From Atopobium sp. oral taxon 810 str. F0209 (lineage in GTDB: Bacteria; Actinomycetota; Coriobacteriia; Coriobacteriales; Atopobiaceae): DNA of 35,878 bases. The notes below the pieces were generated by a model. It worked only from the letters and a program-made list of their open reading frames with translations, had not been told where the DNA came from and did not search any database. Shown here piece by piece: positions 7,116 to 15,718 of the stretch. The stretch covers positions 1 through 35,878 of the forward strand of contig NZ_KE952940.1 of NCBI RefSeq assembly GCF_000466405.1, in the 5' to 3' direction. Numbering within the stretch: position 1 is the first letter of the stretch; every line of letters begins with the position of its first letter. A program made the translations under genes and the position numbers.

Positions 7116-9758
7116 ATGGTACACAGCGCAACAGAGCCTTTTTCTCAGAACAATTCAGGCAGCAACACAGACTCTCATGCAATGGATACCTCCTCTGAAA
7201 CCTCGAATACATGGATAAATGATGGTGAGAGCCAGCTGCCAGCTTCGGGGCAGCTCCCCCTCTACGACGAGGATATGGCGCCCGAAGATGCTCTTGACGA
7301 GTTTTTGAACTGGGTAGAGTCACGTGATATTGAGCTTTGGCCCCACCAAGAAGAAGCTCTGCTTGGTCTTGCTGCAGACAATCATGTGATTTTGGGCACC
7401 CCTACAGGTTCAGGAAAATCCTTAGTAGCCCTTGGCATGCTGTACCTTGCACTCTGCGCTGGCAAGGTAGCCTACTACACCGCCCCTATAAAGGCGCTCG
7501 TTAACGAGAAATTTTTTAGCCTAGTTGATCTGCTTGGTCGCGACAATGTCGGCATGATAACGGGTGACACCCATATCAATTCTGATGCACCAGTTATTTG
7601 TTGTACCCAAGAAATTGTTGCCAATCTAGCCCTCCGCGAGGGTGAGCAGAGCGATGTTGCGGCTGTAGCAATGGATGAGTTCCACTACTATGCTGACCCT
7701 GACCGAGGTTGGGCATGGCAGGTACCTCTACTCACTCTACCTCACACTCAGTTTTTGCTCATGAGTGCCACCTTGGGCGACGTCAGCCAGATTGCTTCCT
7801 CACTTGAAGAGCATACAAATAGAAGTGTTGACTTGGTACTTGACGCACAGCGTCCTGTTCCTTTGCACTATCGTTATGCCCTCACACCTCTAGAAGCAAC
7901 TGTCGAACTCGCTATCAAAAATAACGAAACACCACTCTACATTGTCCATAGCTCCCAAGATGCAGCTCTTAAAACAGCGCAAGCGCTCTCAAGCTTTGGT
8001 GTCTCGGACAAAACTCAGCGTGAAGCGGTCAAGCGCGCTTCCAAAGATACTCGCTTTACCACAGCATTTGGCAAAACACTCAAGCGCCTACTCTCTTCAG
8101 GAGTTGGCGTACATCATGCAGGAATGCTCCCGCGATATCGCTTGCTCGTAGAAAAGCTTGCCCAGAGGGGCCTTTTACCTGTCATTTGCGGTACCGATAC
8201 GCTCGGTGTAGGAATCAACGTACCCATTCACACTGTTGTAATGACTTCGCTTACCAAGTTTGATGGCAATCGTATGCGCCGCCTTAAAAGCCGTGAGTTT
8301 CACCAAATTGCTGGTCGTGCAGGTCGATCGGGTTTTGATACCGAGGGCCTCGTCATTGCAGAGGCACCCGAGCACGAAATCGAAAACGCCAAAGCGCTTG
8401 CAAAGGCAGGTGACGATCCCAAAGCACGCCGTCGCGTCAAAAAGAAGCGTCCACCTGAGGGCTTTGTAGCTTGGAACGAACAAACTCTTAACCAGCTTGT
8501 AGAGTCTATTCCCGAAACGCTTACACCACGCCTACACATCACACACTCCATGGTACTTGCTGAAGTTATGCAGGGTGGAGATGCCATGGCGCGCATGCGC
8601 AAACTCATCGCTGATTCCGCTCAGACAGACGAGCAAAAACAACGTCTCAATAATCGTGTTGATGAAGTTATGACAACGCTCATTGATGCTGAGGTGGTAT
8701 TGTGCGCCAAGCAACCCGATGGTAGTACCAACTATTCCACAATGGTGGAACTACCTGATGATTTTGCTCTTGACCAGCCACTCTCACCTTTTTTGCTTGC
8801 GGCACTTGAGTTGCTTGACCCAGAAAGTGAAAGTTATACCTATGACCTCATTTCCATGGTTGAATCTACACTCGAAAATCCTTGGCAGATTCTGCGTGTA
8901 CAGGAGCGACGCGCCCGTGACGAAGCAATGGCAGCTATGCGTGCGGAGGGTATTGAATATGACGAACGCATAGAGCGCATAGCCGAGGTGAGCTACCCCA
9001 AACCCCTCGCCGATCTACTTTACCACGCTTTTGATATCTACTGCAAAGAAGTTCCTTGGGCCCGTGACTTTGAATTACATCCTAAGTCCGTACTCCGCGA
9101 CATGCTCGAAACAGCAAACGACTTTAGAAGCTATGTCTCAGGCTTTGGCATGAGCAGATCTGAAGGTACGCTATTGCGTTACCTCTCCGAAGCATATCGC
9201 GCACTTTCACGCACGGTACCCCCCGATAAGCTCAACGACCAGCTGAAAGAAATCATCGACTGGCTGGGCTTTACCGTACGTACCGTAGACTCTAGCCTGG
9301 TTGACGAGTGGGAATCTTCTGGCATAAACAGTGAAGAACGACTCCCACCTGTGGCAAAAGACGTTGTTATCCGTGACCGTCGCGCTATTACGCTACTTGT
9401 CCGCAATGCACTCTGGCAGCGTGTACGCCTGCTCGCCGCACGCGATATTCAAGCATTAGGCGCCATTGATATCGATTGGGGCTGGGGAGAACGTCGTTGG
9501 CGTGAATGCTCCGATGCCTTCTTTGAGCAGCACGGCTATATCAAACTAGACGGTGATGCGCGCTCCACACAATTCTTCTCCATCGATAAACAAGATGAGA
9601 AGAGCAAACATCGCTGGCAAGTTACTCAAATCATTAGCGATTCAGATGATGATCGTGATTTCCAAATCAAAGCCGATGTTTTGCTTGATGTGACACAAGA
9701 AAACGGCGAAGTAGTCTTTGACAACTACCGCGCCGGATTCTATGAAGATCTTGATTGA
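7116..9758 (+). CDS. Ski2-like DEAD/DEAH-box helicase with DUF3516 C-terminal region
   Basis: An 880-residue superfamily 2 helicase. After a disordered, polar N-terminus of about 60 residues come motif I GTPTGSGKS (from about residue 93), motif II DEFH (187-190), motif III SAT, and motif VI QIAGRAGRSG (near 396-405). The DEFHYYADPDRGWAW segment and the long C-terminal half match the actinobacterial helicases that carry DUF3516. These resemble Ski2/Mtr4 RNA helicases, so a role in RNA or DNA strand separation is likely, but none is proved for this subfamily. ATG 7116 follows AGGGAG. The gene stands alone and converges on the PNP fusion gene with an 17-nt gap. Confidence 0.92.
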   Translation: MVHSATEPFSQNNSGSNTDSHAMDTSSETSNTWINDGESQLPASGQLPLYDEDMAPEDALDEFLNWVESRDIELWPHQEEALLGLAADNHVILGTPTGSGKSLVALGMLYLALCAGKVAYYTAPIKALVNEKFFSLVDLLGRDNVGMITGDTHINSDAPVICCTQEIVANLALREGEQSDVAAVAMDEFHYYADPDRGWAWQVPLLTLPHTQFLLMSATLGDVSQIASSLEEHTNRSVDLVLDAQRPVPLHYRYALTPLEATVELAIKNNETPLYIVHSSQDAALKTAQALSSFGVSDKTQREAVKRASKDTRFTTAFGKTLKRLLSSGVGVHHAGMLPRYRLLVEKLAQRGLLPVICGTDTLGVGINVPIHTVVMTSLTKFDGNRMRRLKSREFHQIAGRAGRSGFDTEGLVIAEAPEHEIENAKALAKAGDDPKARRRVKKKRPPEGFVAWNEQTLNQLVESIPETLTPRLHITHSMVLAEVMQGGDAMARMRKLIADSAQTDEQKQRLNNRVDEVMTTLIDAEVVLCAKQPDGSTNYSTMVELPDDFALDQPLSPFLLAALELLDPESESYTYDLISMVESTLENPWQILRVQERRARDEAMAAMRAEGIEYDERIERIAEVSYPKPLADLLYHAFDIYCKEVPWARDFELHPKSVLRDMLETANDFRSYVSGFGMSRSEGTLLRYLSEAYRALSRTVPPDKLNDQLKEIIDWLGFTVRTVDSSLVDEWESSGINSEERLPPVAKDVVIRDRRAITLLVRNALWQRVRLLAARDIQALGAIDIDWGWGERRWRECSDAFFEQHGYIKLDGDARSTQFFSIDKQDEKSKHRWQVTQIISDSDDDRDFQIKADVLLDVTQENGEVVFDNYRAGFYEDLD

Positions 9759-9775
9759 TGGAACTATTACTTGAT

Positions 9776-10966
9776 CTAGAGCATTCTTAAAACGCCACGC
9801 ACGAGACGCTCAAAGTTAGCTGCATATTTGCCCGCCTGCAAAAGCACACTTTCGTGTGTTGAAGTGCCATCCCCTGCAGCGTTTGCCGCCAAGGTAAGAC
9901 CCAAAACATTCATCTCCAGAGCGCGAGCCATAATAACCTCACAGGCTGTTGACATACCCACATAAGACACGCCTAACGTGCGCAGCGCAGCCACTTCAGC
10001 CTTGGTCTCAAAACAGGGACCGAGCACACCAGCAAAAACACCTTCCTCAACGGCAATACCTGCATCATCAGCGACGCCACGAGCAAGGGTACGCAGATAA
10101 GGACTATAGGCATCAGTCATATCCACAAAAGGTGTATCGATATTACGAATCTCATCCCATTCAGCCAAAGGACTACGTGCCGTCAGATTAATCTGATCGG
10201 ACAGGATGCCTAAGCCCACATGGTCCTTGCCTTCAACTGCACCAGTTGCACAAGCAAAAATAATATCTCGTGCACCCAAATGATGAGCATGACGGACCAA
10301 TGAGGTAACCTCAGCGGCAGAATACCCCTGATACAGGTGGATACGACCGGGATATACAATGACTGGCACTCCATCAATTGTGCCAATAGTTGCTTCGAAA
10401 CTATGACCCTCAATAGGTCGCGCATCCACAGGGAAACCTTCAATATCGTGATAATCAATGCGACGCACAGGCTTAACCAGCTCTGCAATATGACCCAAGC
10501 CAGTCCCAAGAATAATAGCTACGGGGTGCTCAACAGACGGTTTGCAACTCTCAACAACCTCTTCACTTACCACACACATCCCCTCCTCCTGGAGCAGTCG
10601 AGCAAAGATACCCGTACCCTCCTGTAATACTCCTGAATATGTACCATCGTAAACGTACGAGACACCGCATGTGGGGCTTTTCTCTTTAAGAACCGCGAGC
10701 GGTGCTCCAAAGTGCTTTGCTTGCTCTAAACAGAGATTAGCACCACGGTAAAAAGCCTCTGTCACCTCGCGCCCGTCTTTGAAAAATACCTTGCCATCTT
10801 GAATTTCTGCGGGTGGTCGGGGTACGGGAAGACCTGCCTCACACTCGGGGCAAACCCCTAGTGCTTCAACTTTTTCACATAGTTTTGAGACAGCAAAGCA
10901 GGGCTTTGCTCCACCGTCATAACGGCAGGCAAAACCCTGCAAACATTTGCTCACTATGACACGCAT
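9776..10966 (-). CDS. DUF523 (TudS-like) desulfidase domain fused to purine nucleoside phosphorylase
   Basis: A two-domain protein of 396 residues. Residues 1-136 are DUF523: SKCLQG (C8), VCPECEAGLPVPR (C39), VTEAFYRGA and SPTCG (C100). These three cysteine motifs are where the characterised member TudS, a thiouracil desulfidase, holds its [4Fe-4S] cluster. Residues 147-396 are a trimeric-type PNP: LGTGLG, GRIHLYQGY, GPCFETKAEV, VGMSTACEV and the purine-contact Asn in LAANAA. The phosphate and base sites look intact, so phosphorolysis of purine nucleosides is expected. The PNP part lacks some of the usual N-terminal helix. AGGAAG precedes ATG 10964-10966. It is last in the operon, 13 nt after the SurA_N-like gene. 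The domain calls are firm; joint action on thiolated nucleosides is inference. Confidence 0.92.
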   Translation of the reverse strand: MRVIVSKCLQGFACRYDGGAKPCFAVSKLCEKVEALGVCPECEAGLPVPRPPAEIQDGKVFFKDGREVTEAFYRGANLCLEQAKHFGAPLAVLKEKSPTCGVSYVYDGTYSGVLQEGTGIFARLLQEEGMCVVSEEVVESCKPSVEHPVAIILGTGLGHIAELVKPVRRIDYHDIEGFPVDARPIEGHSFEATIGTIDGVPVIVYPGRIHLYQGYSAAEVTSLVRHAHHLGARDIIFACATGAVEGKDHVGLGILSDQINLTARSPLAEWDEIRNIDTPFVDMTDAYSPYLRTLARGVADDAGIAVEEGVFAGVLGPCFETKAEVAALRTLGVSYVGMSTACEVIMARALEMNVLGLTLAANAAGDGTSTHESVLLQAGKYAANFERLVRGVLRML

Positions 10967-10979
10967 AGTGTTTACTTCC

Positions 10980-11843
10980 TTAGCTGGCGAGCGTGCTCAA
11001 AGAAAGCGTTGCTTTAGCAAAAAGACTATTGAAGAACTTCTGATAAGTCTGGGTAATCTCTTGGCTCTTGGTTGAATACTCAGTCATTGCAGTCTTGTAG
11101 GCAATGGTTGCAACCTCATAGGTAGCAGTTTTGCCATCAAAATCATAGTTGGCGAGAGCCGCGGCATAACTACCCGCCTCATCCTTCCAGCTATTCTTCT
11201 TGGAATCCCATTGATCACCCGCGAGCTTAATGACGTACTTGGCATAATCTTCGGTAGCCTTGTCTTTGTTGTCATCAGAAGGCTTAGTAGGAGCGCTAGG
11301 TGCCGTAGGAGCAGTCAAACCTGTTGCCTTTTCGCGCAGCTTGGTAGTCATAGCCTGCTCACGAATCAGCTTCTTGAGGACATCAACATCAACCTTATAG
11401 TTTTTGGCAAGCGTCTCGTAGTCGGCACTACCTAATTGCTGAGTAGTGTATTCATCGAGTTCTTTATCAGAAATCTTGATTCCTTGATTTTCTGCCTCTT
11501 GCAACACAATCTGAGTGCGTGCAGCAGCAAGTACTCCATCAGCAGAGGGCAATGTGTAGCTACCATCTTTTTGTTTTGCACTATCAAGGTTACCCGAAAG
11601 CTCCAATACATCTTTAACGGTAATGTTGGAGGTCTTTCCGTCATAGGTATACATCGCCATTACGGTATCAAGTTTGTCAGCGGCAATTGTAGTCTTGTCA
11701 CCAAGGTTTTTAATTGATGCAACGCTTGTATTGCTGGTAAGCACAAACTTGCCAATCAATAAGCCCACAACAAGGCAGACCACAGCGATAAGTGGCCACA
11801 TAATGCGCTTAAAACCAGAGAACATCTGAGAATTTCCTGCCAT
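10980..11843 (-). CDS. Membrane-anchored SurA_N-like extracytoplasmic protein
   Basis: A 287-residue protein with one N-terminal membrane segment (about 15-35, FKRIMWPLIAVVCLVVG) preceded by basic residues, so the bulk should lie outside the membrane. The section with AARTQIVLQEAENQGIKISDKELDEY resembles the SurA/PrsA N-terminal chaperone region, followed by a helical stretch, a Thr/Pro/Ala linker (about 180-197) and a further helical domain. No parvulin (PPIase) domain is visible, so it would be a chaperone-like rather than isomerase protein. AGGAGG stands 5 nt before the ATG. It is the fifth gene of the operon if the 33-residue frame directly before it is counted. Confidence 0.7.
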   Translation of the reverse strand: MAGNSQMFSGFKRIMWPLIAVVCLVVGLLIGKFVLTSNTSVASIKNLGDKTTIAADKLDTVMAMYTYDGKTSNITVKDVLELSGNLDSAKQKDGSYTLPSADGVLAAARTQIVLQEAENQGIKISDKELDEYTTQQLGSADYETLAKNYKVDVDVLKKLIREQAMTTKLREKATGLTAPTAPSAPTKPSDDNKDKATEDYAKYVIKLAGDQWDSKKNSWKDEAGSYAAALANYDFDGKTATYEVATIAYKTAMTEYSTKSQEITQTYQKFFNSLFAKATLSLSTLAS

Positions 11844-11945
11844 CTAAACCTCCTGCAAAACCAATGCTGTCATAGTGTAAATTTCGCGCTGACCGACAAG
11901 GTCTGCAATTTCATCTTTGCGGTAATAAGCAGCATTGCATCTCAT
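11844..11945 (-). CDS. Possible 33-residue small protein
   Basis: This short frame begins with ATG at 11943-11945 and its stop TAG touches the ATG of the SurA_N-like gene. It fills most of the 133-nt gap after the HEAT-like gene. The sequence, including YYRKDEIADLVGQREIYTM, has protein-like composition and could form an amphipathic helix. The upstream site GCAGG is a weak SD, 8 nt away. It might instead be a leader peptide coupling translation of the next gene. It has no recognised family. Confidence 0.35.
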   Translation of the reverse strand: MRCNAAYYRKDEIADLVGQREIYTMTALVLQEV

Positions 11946-11976
11946 ATCGACAGCCTGCAAAACGAAAAAAATGATA

Positions 11977-12576
11977 CTACTCACCGTTGGAATCTGCTGC
12001 ATCGGACAAAGCTTTAAGGATATCTCCCGAAAAAGCCTTGATATAGCCATGTCCATGTTCAGCATCAAAACTCACACGCTCAATCAACGCAGCACGAGTC
12101 TCATCAGATAGAGAGCCTTGTGCAAAGAGCAACAAGCTTGCCAACATGTCGCGATACTCGGGGTCACCATGATAGCATTGCACAGCTTCATCCAACAGAC
12201 GCCAGACTGCGTTGGACCTCTCAGGGGTAGTTGCACCAAAACATGAAAGGAATCTAAATGCAGACTCACGCACCGAAGAAGAACTCTCATCAAAAAGGGC
12301 AGCCTCAGCACCATCACAACCATCCGCTACCAAGTCAGCACGCTCGGCGGCGATGCAAGAAAGCGCATCGAGCACCTCCCAACGGGTCTGAGCTTCAGGA
12401 CGATAGAGAGCCTCCACCAACTGAGGTACGATGTCATAAATGCGCTCGGGTGTATCATGTGCAACGGCGGCGAGCGCATGGGCCGCTTCTTGGCGTGCCC
12501 TACGGCGAACGCCGCCCAGCTCTTCCACACAGGAGGCAAGCATTTCATCGCTCAGAGTTGTTTGCTGTTCAGTCAT
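11977..12576 (-). CDS. HEAT-repeat-like helical protein
   Basis: A 199-residue all-helical protein whose N-terminal half repeats a pattern of paired helices: RRRARQEAAHALAAVAHD, IVPQLVEALYRPEAQTRWEVLDALSCIAAE, and FDESSSSVRESAFRFLSCFG. These spacings suit HEAT or armadillo-type repeats used for protein-protein contacts. No enzyme motif is seen. The start is the ATG at 12574-12576, preceded by GAGGAAG. An in-frame start 12 codons upstream lacks a site and would overlap the NYN gene. It lies 35 nt after the NYN-LOTUS gene and may be its partner. Confidence 0.68.
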   Translation of the reverse strand: MTEQQTTLSDEMLASCVEELGGVRRRARQEAAHALAAVAHDTPERIYDIVPQLVEALYRPEAQTRWEVLDALSCIAAERADLVADGCDGAEAALFDESSSSVRESAFRFLSCFGATTPERSNAVWRLLDEAVQCYHGDPEYRDMLASLLLFAQGSLSDETRAALIERVSFDAEHGHGYIKAFSGDILKALSDAADSNGE

Positions 12577-12611
12577 AGTTCGCTTCCTCTCATATGCCTT
12601 TACGGCAGTCA

Positions 12612-13403
12612 TTACTCTTTAAATCCATCTACGACAACAGTGCCGCTCTTTTCATCCTGATGTGTCTCAAGGAAACCAAGCTTGGATGCCTCGCGCAAAA
12701 GATTGGTAAAGGAATGATAACCGTAGGTACGCTCCGAAAACTGCGGGCGCTTGCGACGCATCGTTTGCTTGATAAGACTAGCGAGAGCAGGACTATCATT
12801 CTCACGCTGGAGTGCATCAATGGTCTCAAAAAGTAACTGATAGCACTCGTGTTTGTCCTTGGAAACCTTGCTACGAAAATCAGGGATGCCCGTATCACTG
12901 ACAATGTCTTCGTAAAAGATAAATTCATCGCAGTTTTCGGAAAGCAGTGGACTCGTTGACTCCTTCATACCCACCGCTACAACTGTTTTGCCAAATTCCT
13001 TGAGCTTGGCTACCAGCGGAGAGAAGTCAGAGTCTCCCGATAAAATGGCAAACGTATTGATGTGATCCTTGGTAAGACACATCTCTACTGCATCAACAGA
13101 CAAGCGAATATCTGCCGAATTCTTACCCGTATAGGCACGGTCAGGAATCTCAATTAGCTCAATACCCAGCTCATGCAAGGGTGTAATTGCATCGTCAAAA
13201 CGCTGCCAATCACAGTAGGCACGCTTAGAAACAATGCGGCCTTTCTCAACCAAACGCTCGAGAATTTTTTTAACATCGGGACGAGGCCCCGGCTCTTGGT
13301 GGCCATTACGCTTGCGTTTACCTGTACCTAATGCCAAATTTTCATAGTCAATGAGCACCGCCATGGAGCGTTGTGCTTCATTCTCACTCATAAACAAATC
13401 CAT
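12612..13403 (-). CDS. NYN domain (PIN-like) protein with C-terminal OST-HTH/LOTUS domain
   Basis: A 263-residue LabA/NYN-type protein. The PIN-like fold is marked by its acidic residues: D19 in VLIDYENLA, D98 in NSADIRLSVDAV with D104, and D124/D126 in SGDSDFSPL. These would bind the metal of a ribonuclease. Residues about 184-262 form a LOTUS (OST-HTH) domain, a winged-helix RNA-binding module. A role in RNA turnover or RNA binding is likely, with the target unknown. Two starts are possible, ATG 13401-13403 or ATG 13389-13391, and neither has a strong SD. It lies 27 nt after the dehydrogenase gene in the same operon. Confidence 0.88.
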   Translation of the reverse strand: MDLFMSENEAQRSMAVLIDYENLALGTGKRKRNGHQEPGPRPDVKKILERLVEKGRIVSKRAYCDWQRFDDAITPLHELGIELIEIPDRAYTGKNSADIRLSVDAVEMCLTKDHINTFAILSGDSDFSPLVAKLKEFGKTVVAVGMKESTSPLLSENCDEFIFYEDIVSDTGIPDFRSKVSKDKHECYQLLFETIDALQRENDSPALASLIKQTMRRKRPQFSERTYGYHSFTNLLREASKLGFLETHQDEKSGTVVVDGFKE

Positions 13404-13430
13404 TCTATCTGCTACTTGCTTGCAGCAGCC

Positions 13431-14489
13431 TTAGTCCTCGTGGTGATGATCACAGTTGCAGTCGTGGTCGTGACTATGCTTGTGGCAATGTTCATGGTCA
13501 TGATGACCATGGTCGTGACCACAATCACACCCCTCATCTTCATCCTGCTCTGCTTCCAAAATAGACCAGTCAAGACCAGCTGCTTCGCCCGTTTCTTGGT
13601 CGGCATATAGTAGAGTCAAAGCTTGGGTCCCCATACGAGAGCCACCCACCTGACAAAGTAGGTCATAGAGGGTAAATGCTGTCTCCGTACCAGGAAGCGT
13701 GATACCCAAATCCTGCGCAGATGCCAAAGCAAGGTTCAGGTCTTTGTGCAGATGTTCTGCTAAAAAGCCTGGCTTGTAGTTGCCCGCAAGTGACTTGGGA
13801 GCCAAGCGAGTCATCGCAACTGATCCACCCATGCCATCAGAAATCATCTGTAGAGTCTGCTGAACATCAAGATCTGCCTGCTCGGCCAAAGCCATAGCGT
13901 CGGCATAACCCACCATGCAAGAAACAAGCGATACTTGATTGGCAAGTTTTGCAAGTTGGCCCTTACCTGCAGCACCAAAGTAGTACTGCTTGGCAGAAAA
14001 AGTCTGAAGAAGAGGAAGTACAGGAGCTGCCGTGGGCTCGTCAGCACCGATGATAAGTGTTAACGTACCCGCTTCAGCACCTTCTTGTCCACCAGTTACG
14101 GGGCAATCGAAGGCATGCCTACCCGAAACTTCAGCCGCGTCATGAATATCGCGCGCAAGCTCGGGCGAGCTGGTTGTAAGGTCAATGAGATAGGCGCCCT
14201 TCTTGGAACTTGCAAGGATGCCTGCCGTTGCCAGATACACATCCTCAACATCAGTGGGATAGCCCAACATAGTAAAGACCACATCAGCATTCTGAGCAGC
14301 ATTGGCAATGGAGCTTGCCTCATGAGCACCCGCTGCTACCAGAGTTGCCATCTTGTCCTTACTGCGATTAAACACGGTAAGGTCATAGCCCGCATTTAGA
14401 ATATGTTTTGCAATGGGCGCACCCATGATGCCCGTACCAATAAAGGCAACCCGAGATTTAGCGTGTATTTGAGCATGCTGATCGTGCAT
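13431..14489 (-). CDS. NAD(P)-dependent beta-hydroxyacid dehydrogenase with His/Cys-rich C-terminal tail
   Basis: A 352-residue member of the 3-hydroxyisobutyrate/glyoxylate reductase family. It has the Rossmann motif FIGTGIMG (17-23), the substrate loop FDCPVTGGQEGA, and the catalytic Lys181 with Asn184 in LAKLANQ. The catalytic domain ends near residue 300, as usual. The last 41 residues are acidic and then carry 13 histidines and 5 cysteines in short steps (CDCGHDHGHHDH, HCHKHSHDHDCNCDHHH). Such tails bind nickel, zinc or copper in other proteins; none is part of this enzyme family's core. GGAGG precedes the ATG. This is the first gene of the operon ending at 9776. Confidence 0.92.
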   Translation of the reverse strand: MHDQHAQIHAKSRVAFIGTGIMGAPIAKHILNAGYDLTVFNRSKDKMATLVAAGAHEASSIANAAQNADVVFTMLGYPTDVEDVYLATAGILASSKKGAYLIDLTTSSPELARDIHDAAEVSGRHAFDCPVTGGQEGAEAGTLTLIIGADEPTAAPVLPLLQTFSAKQYYFGAAGKGQLAKLANQVSLVSCMVGYADAMALAEQADLDVQQTLQMISDGMGGSVAMTRLAPKSLAGNYKPGFLAEHLHKDLNLALASAQDLGITLPGTETAFTLYDLLCQVGGSRMGTQALTLLYADQETGEAAGLDWSILEAEQDEDEGCDCGHDHGHHDHEHCHKHSHDHDCNCDHHHED

Positions 14490-14513
14490 CTATTCCTCCA
14501 TTGAATACTGCGC

Positions 14514-14541
14514 TGTATAGACAAAAATTTTCTGTCCACAA
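14514..14541 (-). promoter_or_regulatory. Promoter of the dehydrogenase-to-PNP operon with a dyad spacer
   Basis: On the minus strand TTGTGG (14536-14541) and TATACA (14514-14519) are 16 nt apart, 25 nt before the start codon. The spacer is an imperfect dyad GACAGAAAATTTTTGTC (14520-14536) with one mismatched pair. This suggests either a repressor site or simply a curved A/T-rich spacer. No second strong promoter was found inside the operon. Confidence 0.5.
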
Positions 14542-14620
14542 GACATGAATCCCCGTTAGGGTTCCCTTTTTGCGCAGTTTCTATTCTTCTTCATATAAAA
14601 CGCCAGGCACACAAGCTATT

Positions 14621-15718
14621 CTACTTTTCGTCGACCCCCCGCTTGCGCACGCGACGTGCAATACGGTCAGTCAACGATAGCTTCTCTCTACGGTCAACAC
14701 CCCAAAAACAAAGCGCTACCATACCAGGACCCACATGAGAACCTAACACGGGAGAAACCGAGCTACGAATAACTGCGACATCTTCGCAACCCTTTTCTTT
14801 GCGAACCTGAGCTTCAATCCAGTCCGCATCTTTGTCGGCATCGGCCGAGACAATACCCAGCGGTAATGAAGAGTCGTGGGCATAGTTATCACGAAAGTCT
14901 TGCAGAATGGCACGCAGAGCTTTTTTGCGACCACGGCACACGCCACGCAGTGTGAGGGAACCATTGGTATCGTAAGAAAGCTCGGGCTTCATATCTAACT
15001 TTCCTCCCAACTGAGCTGCTGCGGGCGGAATACGTCCACCCAAACCCAACCAATGCAGACTATCAAGAGTGAAGTAACCATGCACAAAATAGCGTGCATC
15101 CTGTGCCCATGCATAGAGCTCCTCAGCGGTCAAACCCAAAGAAGCTTGACGCACGACTTCAATAGCCAAAAGCTCTGCTGCGGCCGAATCACAGCAGTTA
15201 TCTAGCACATATAACTCAAAGTCTGGATATTTTTCGGCAATCATCTCTGCAGCTTGTCGAGCAGAGTTAATAGTTGAGGAGAGACCTTCAGACAGGCAAA
15301 GGTAGAGCGTGGGCGTGCCTTCCTTGGCAGCGTTCTCAAAAATCTCAAGGTATGTGCCTGGCGTGACTGCCTCAGTGGTAAAACGTGCTTCAGGATTTTT
15401 GCGCATGTACTCATAGAAGTCATGCGGCGTCTGTGAGGTCCAAAGATCATCCTCATGCTCACCATCAGGACCTACATAGCGGAAGTGAATCACCTCGACG
15501 CCAAGCTGTTTTAAAACTTCAACGTTGTAGTCAGAGGTGGTATCTACAATGATGCACGTCGTACGCTTTTTGTGATATGCGTTGCCAATACGTTTTACTT
15601 CAAGAGGGGCTACAGCGGACGTGCTGCCCTCATTTTGTGGGGGAAGGGCCCCGCTGTTGGCAGCAGAGCCCTCCTGAATATCAATGTGCTGTTCGTTCTC
15701 GCGACTAAGCTCGCTCAT
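14621..15718 (-). CDS. DegV family fatty-acid-binding protein
   Basis: A 365-residue DegV-fold protein. Some members (FakB) carry fatty acids for a FakA kinase. The N-terminal domain starts after about 50 polar residues with TCIIVDTTSDYNVEVLKQLGVEVI. The TTEAVTPGTYLEIF, LSEGLSSTINSARQAAE and HVGPGMVAL motifs follow. The start is the ATG at 15716-15718, set by GAGGAG 5 nt upstream. A longer in-frame reading would run further into hpf. It overlaps the last 14 nt of hpf, so the two are co-translated. No fakA is in the window. Confidence 0.9.
   Translation of the reverse strand: MSELSRENEQHIDIQEGSAANSGALPPQNEGSTSAVAPLEVKRIGNAYHKKRTTCIIVDTTSDYNVEVLKQLGVEVIHFRYVGPDGEHEDDLWTSQTPHDFYEYMRKNPEARFTTEAVTPGTYLEIFENAAKEGTPTLYLCLSEGLSSTINSARQAAEMIAEKYPDFELYVLDNCCDSAAAELLAIEVVRQASLGLTAEELYAWAQDARYFVHGYFTLDSLHWLGLGGRIPPAAAQLGGKLDMKPELSYDTNGSLTLRGVCRGRKKALRAILQDFRDNYAHDSSLPLGIVSADADKDADWIEAQVRKEKGCEDVAVIRSSVSPVLGSHVGPGMVALCFWGVDRREKLSLTDRIARRVRKRGVDEK

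Noticed and set aside
14548-14576. Hairpin with T5 (GAATCCC/GGGTTCCC then TTTTT) on the plus strand
   Set aside because: It would terminate forward transcription, but both flanking genes run on the minus strand and the stem has an internal mismatch.
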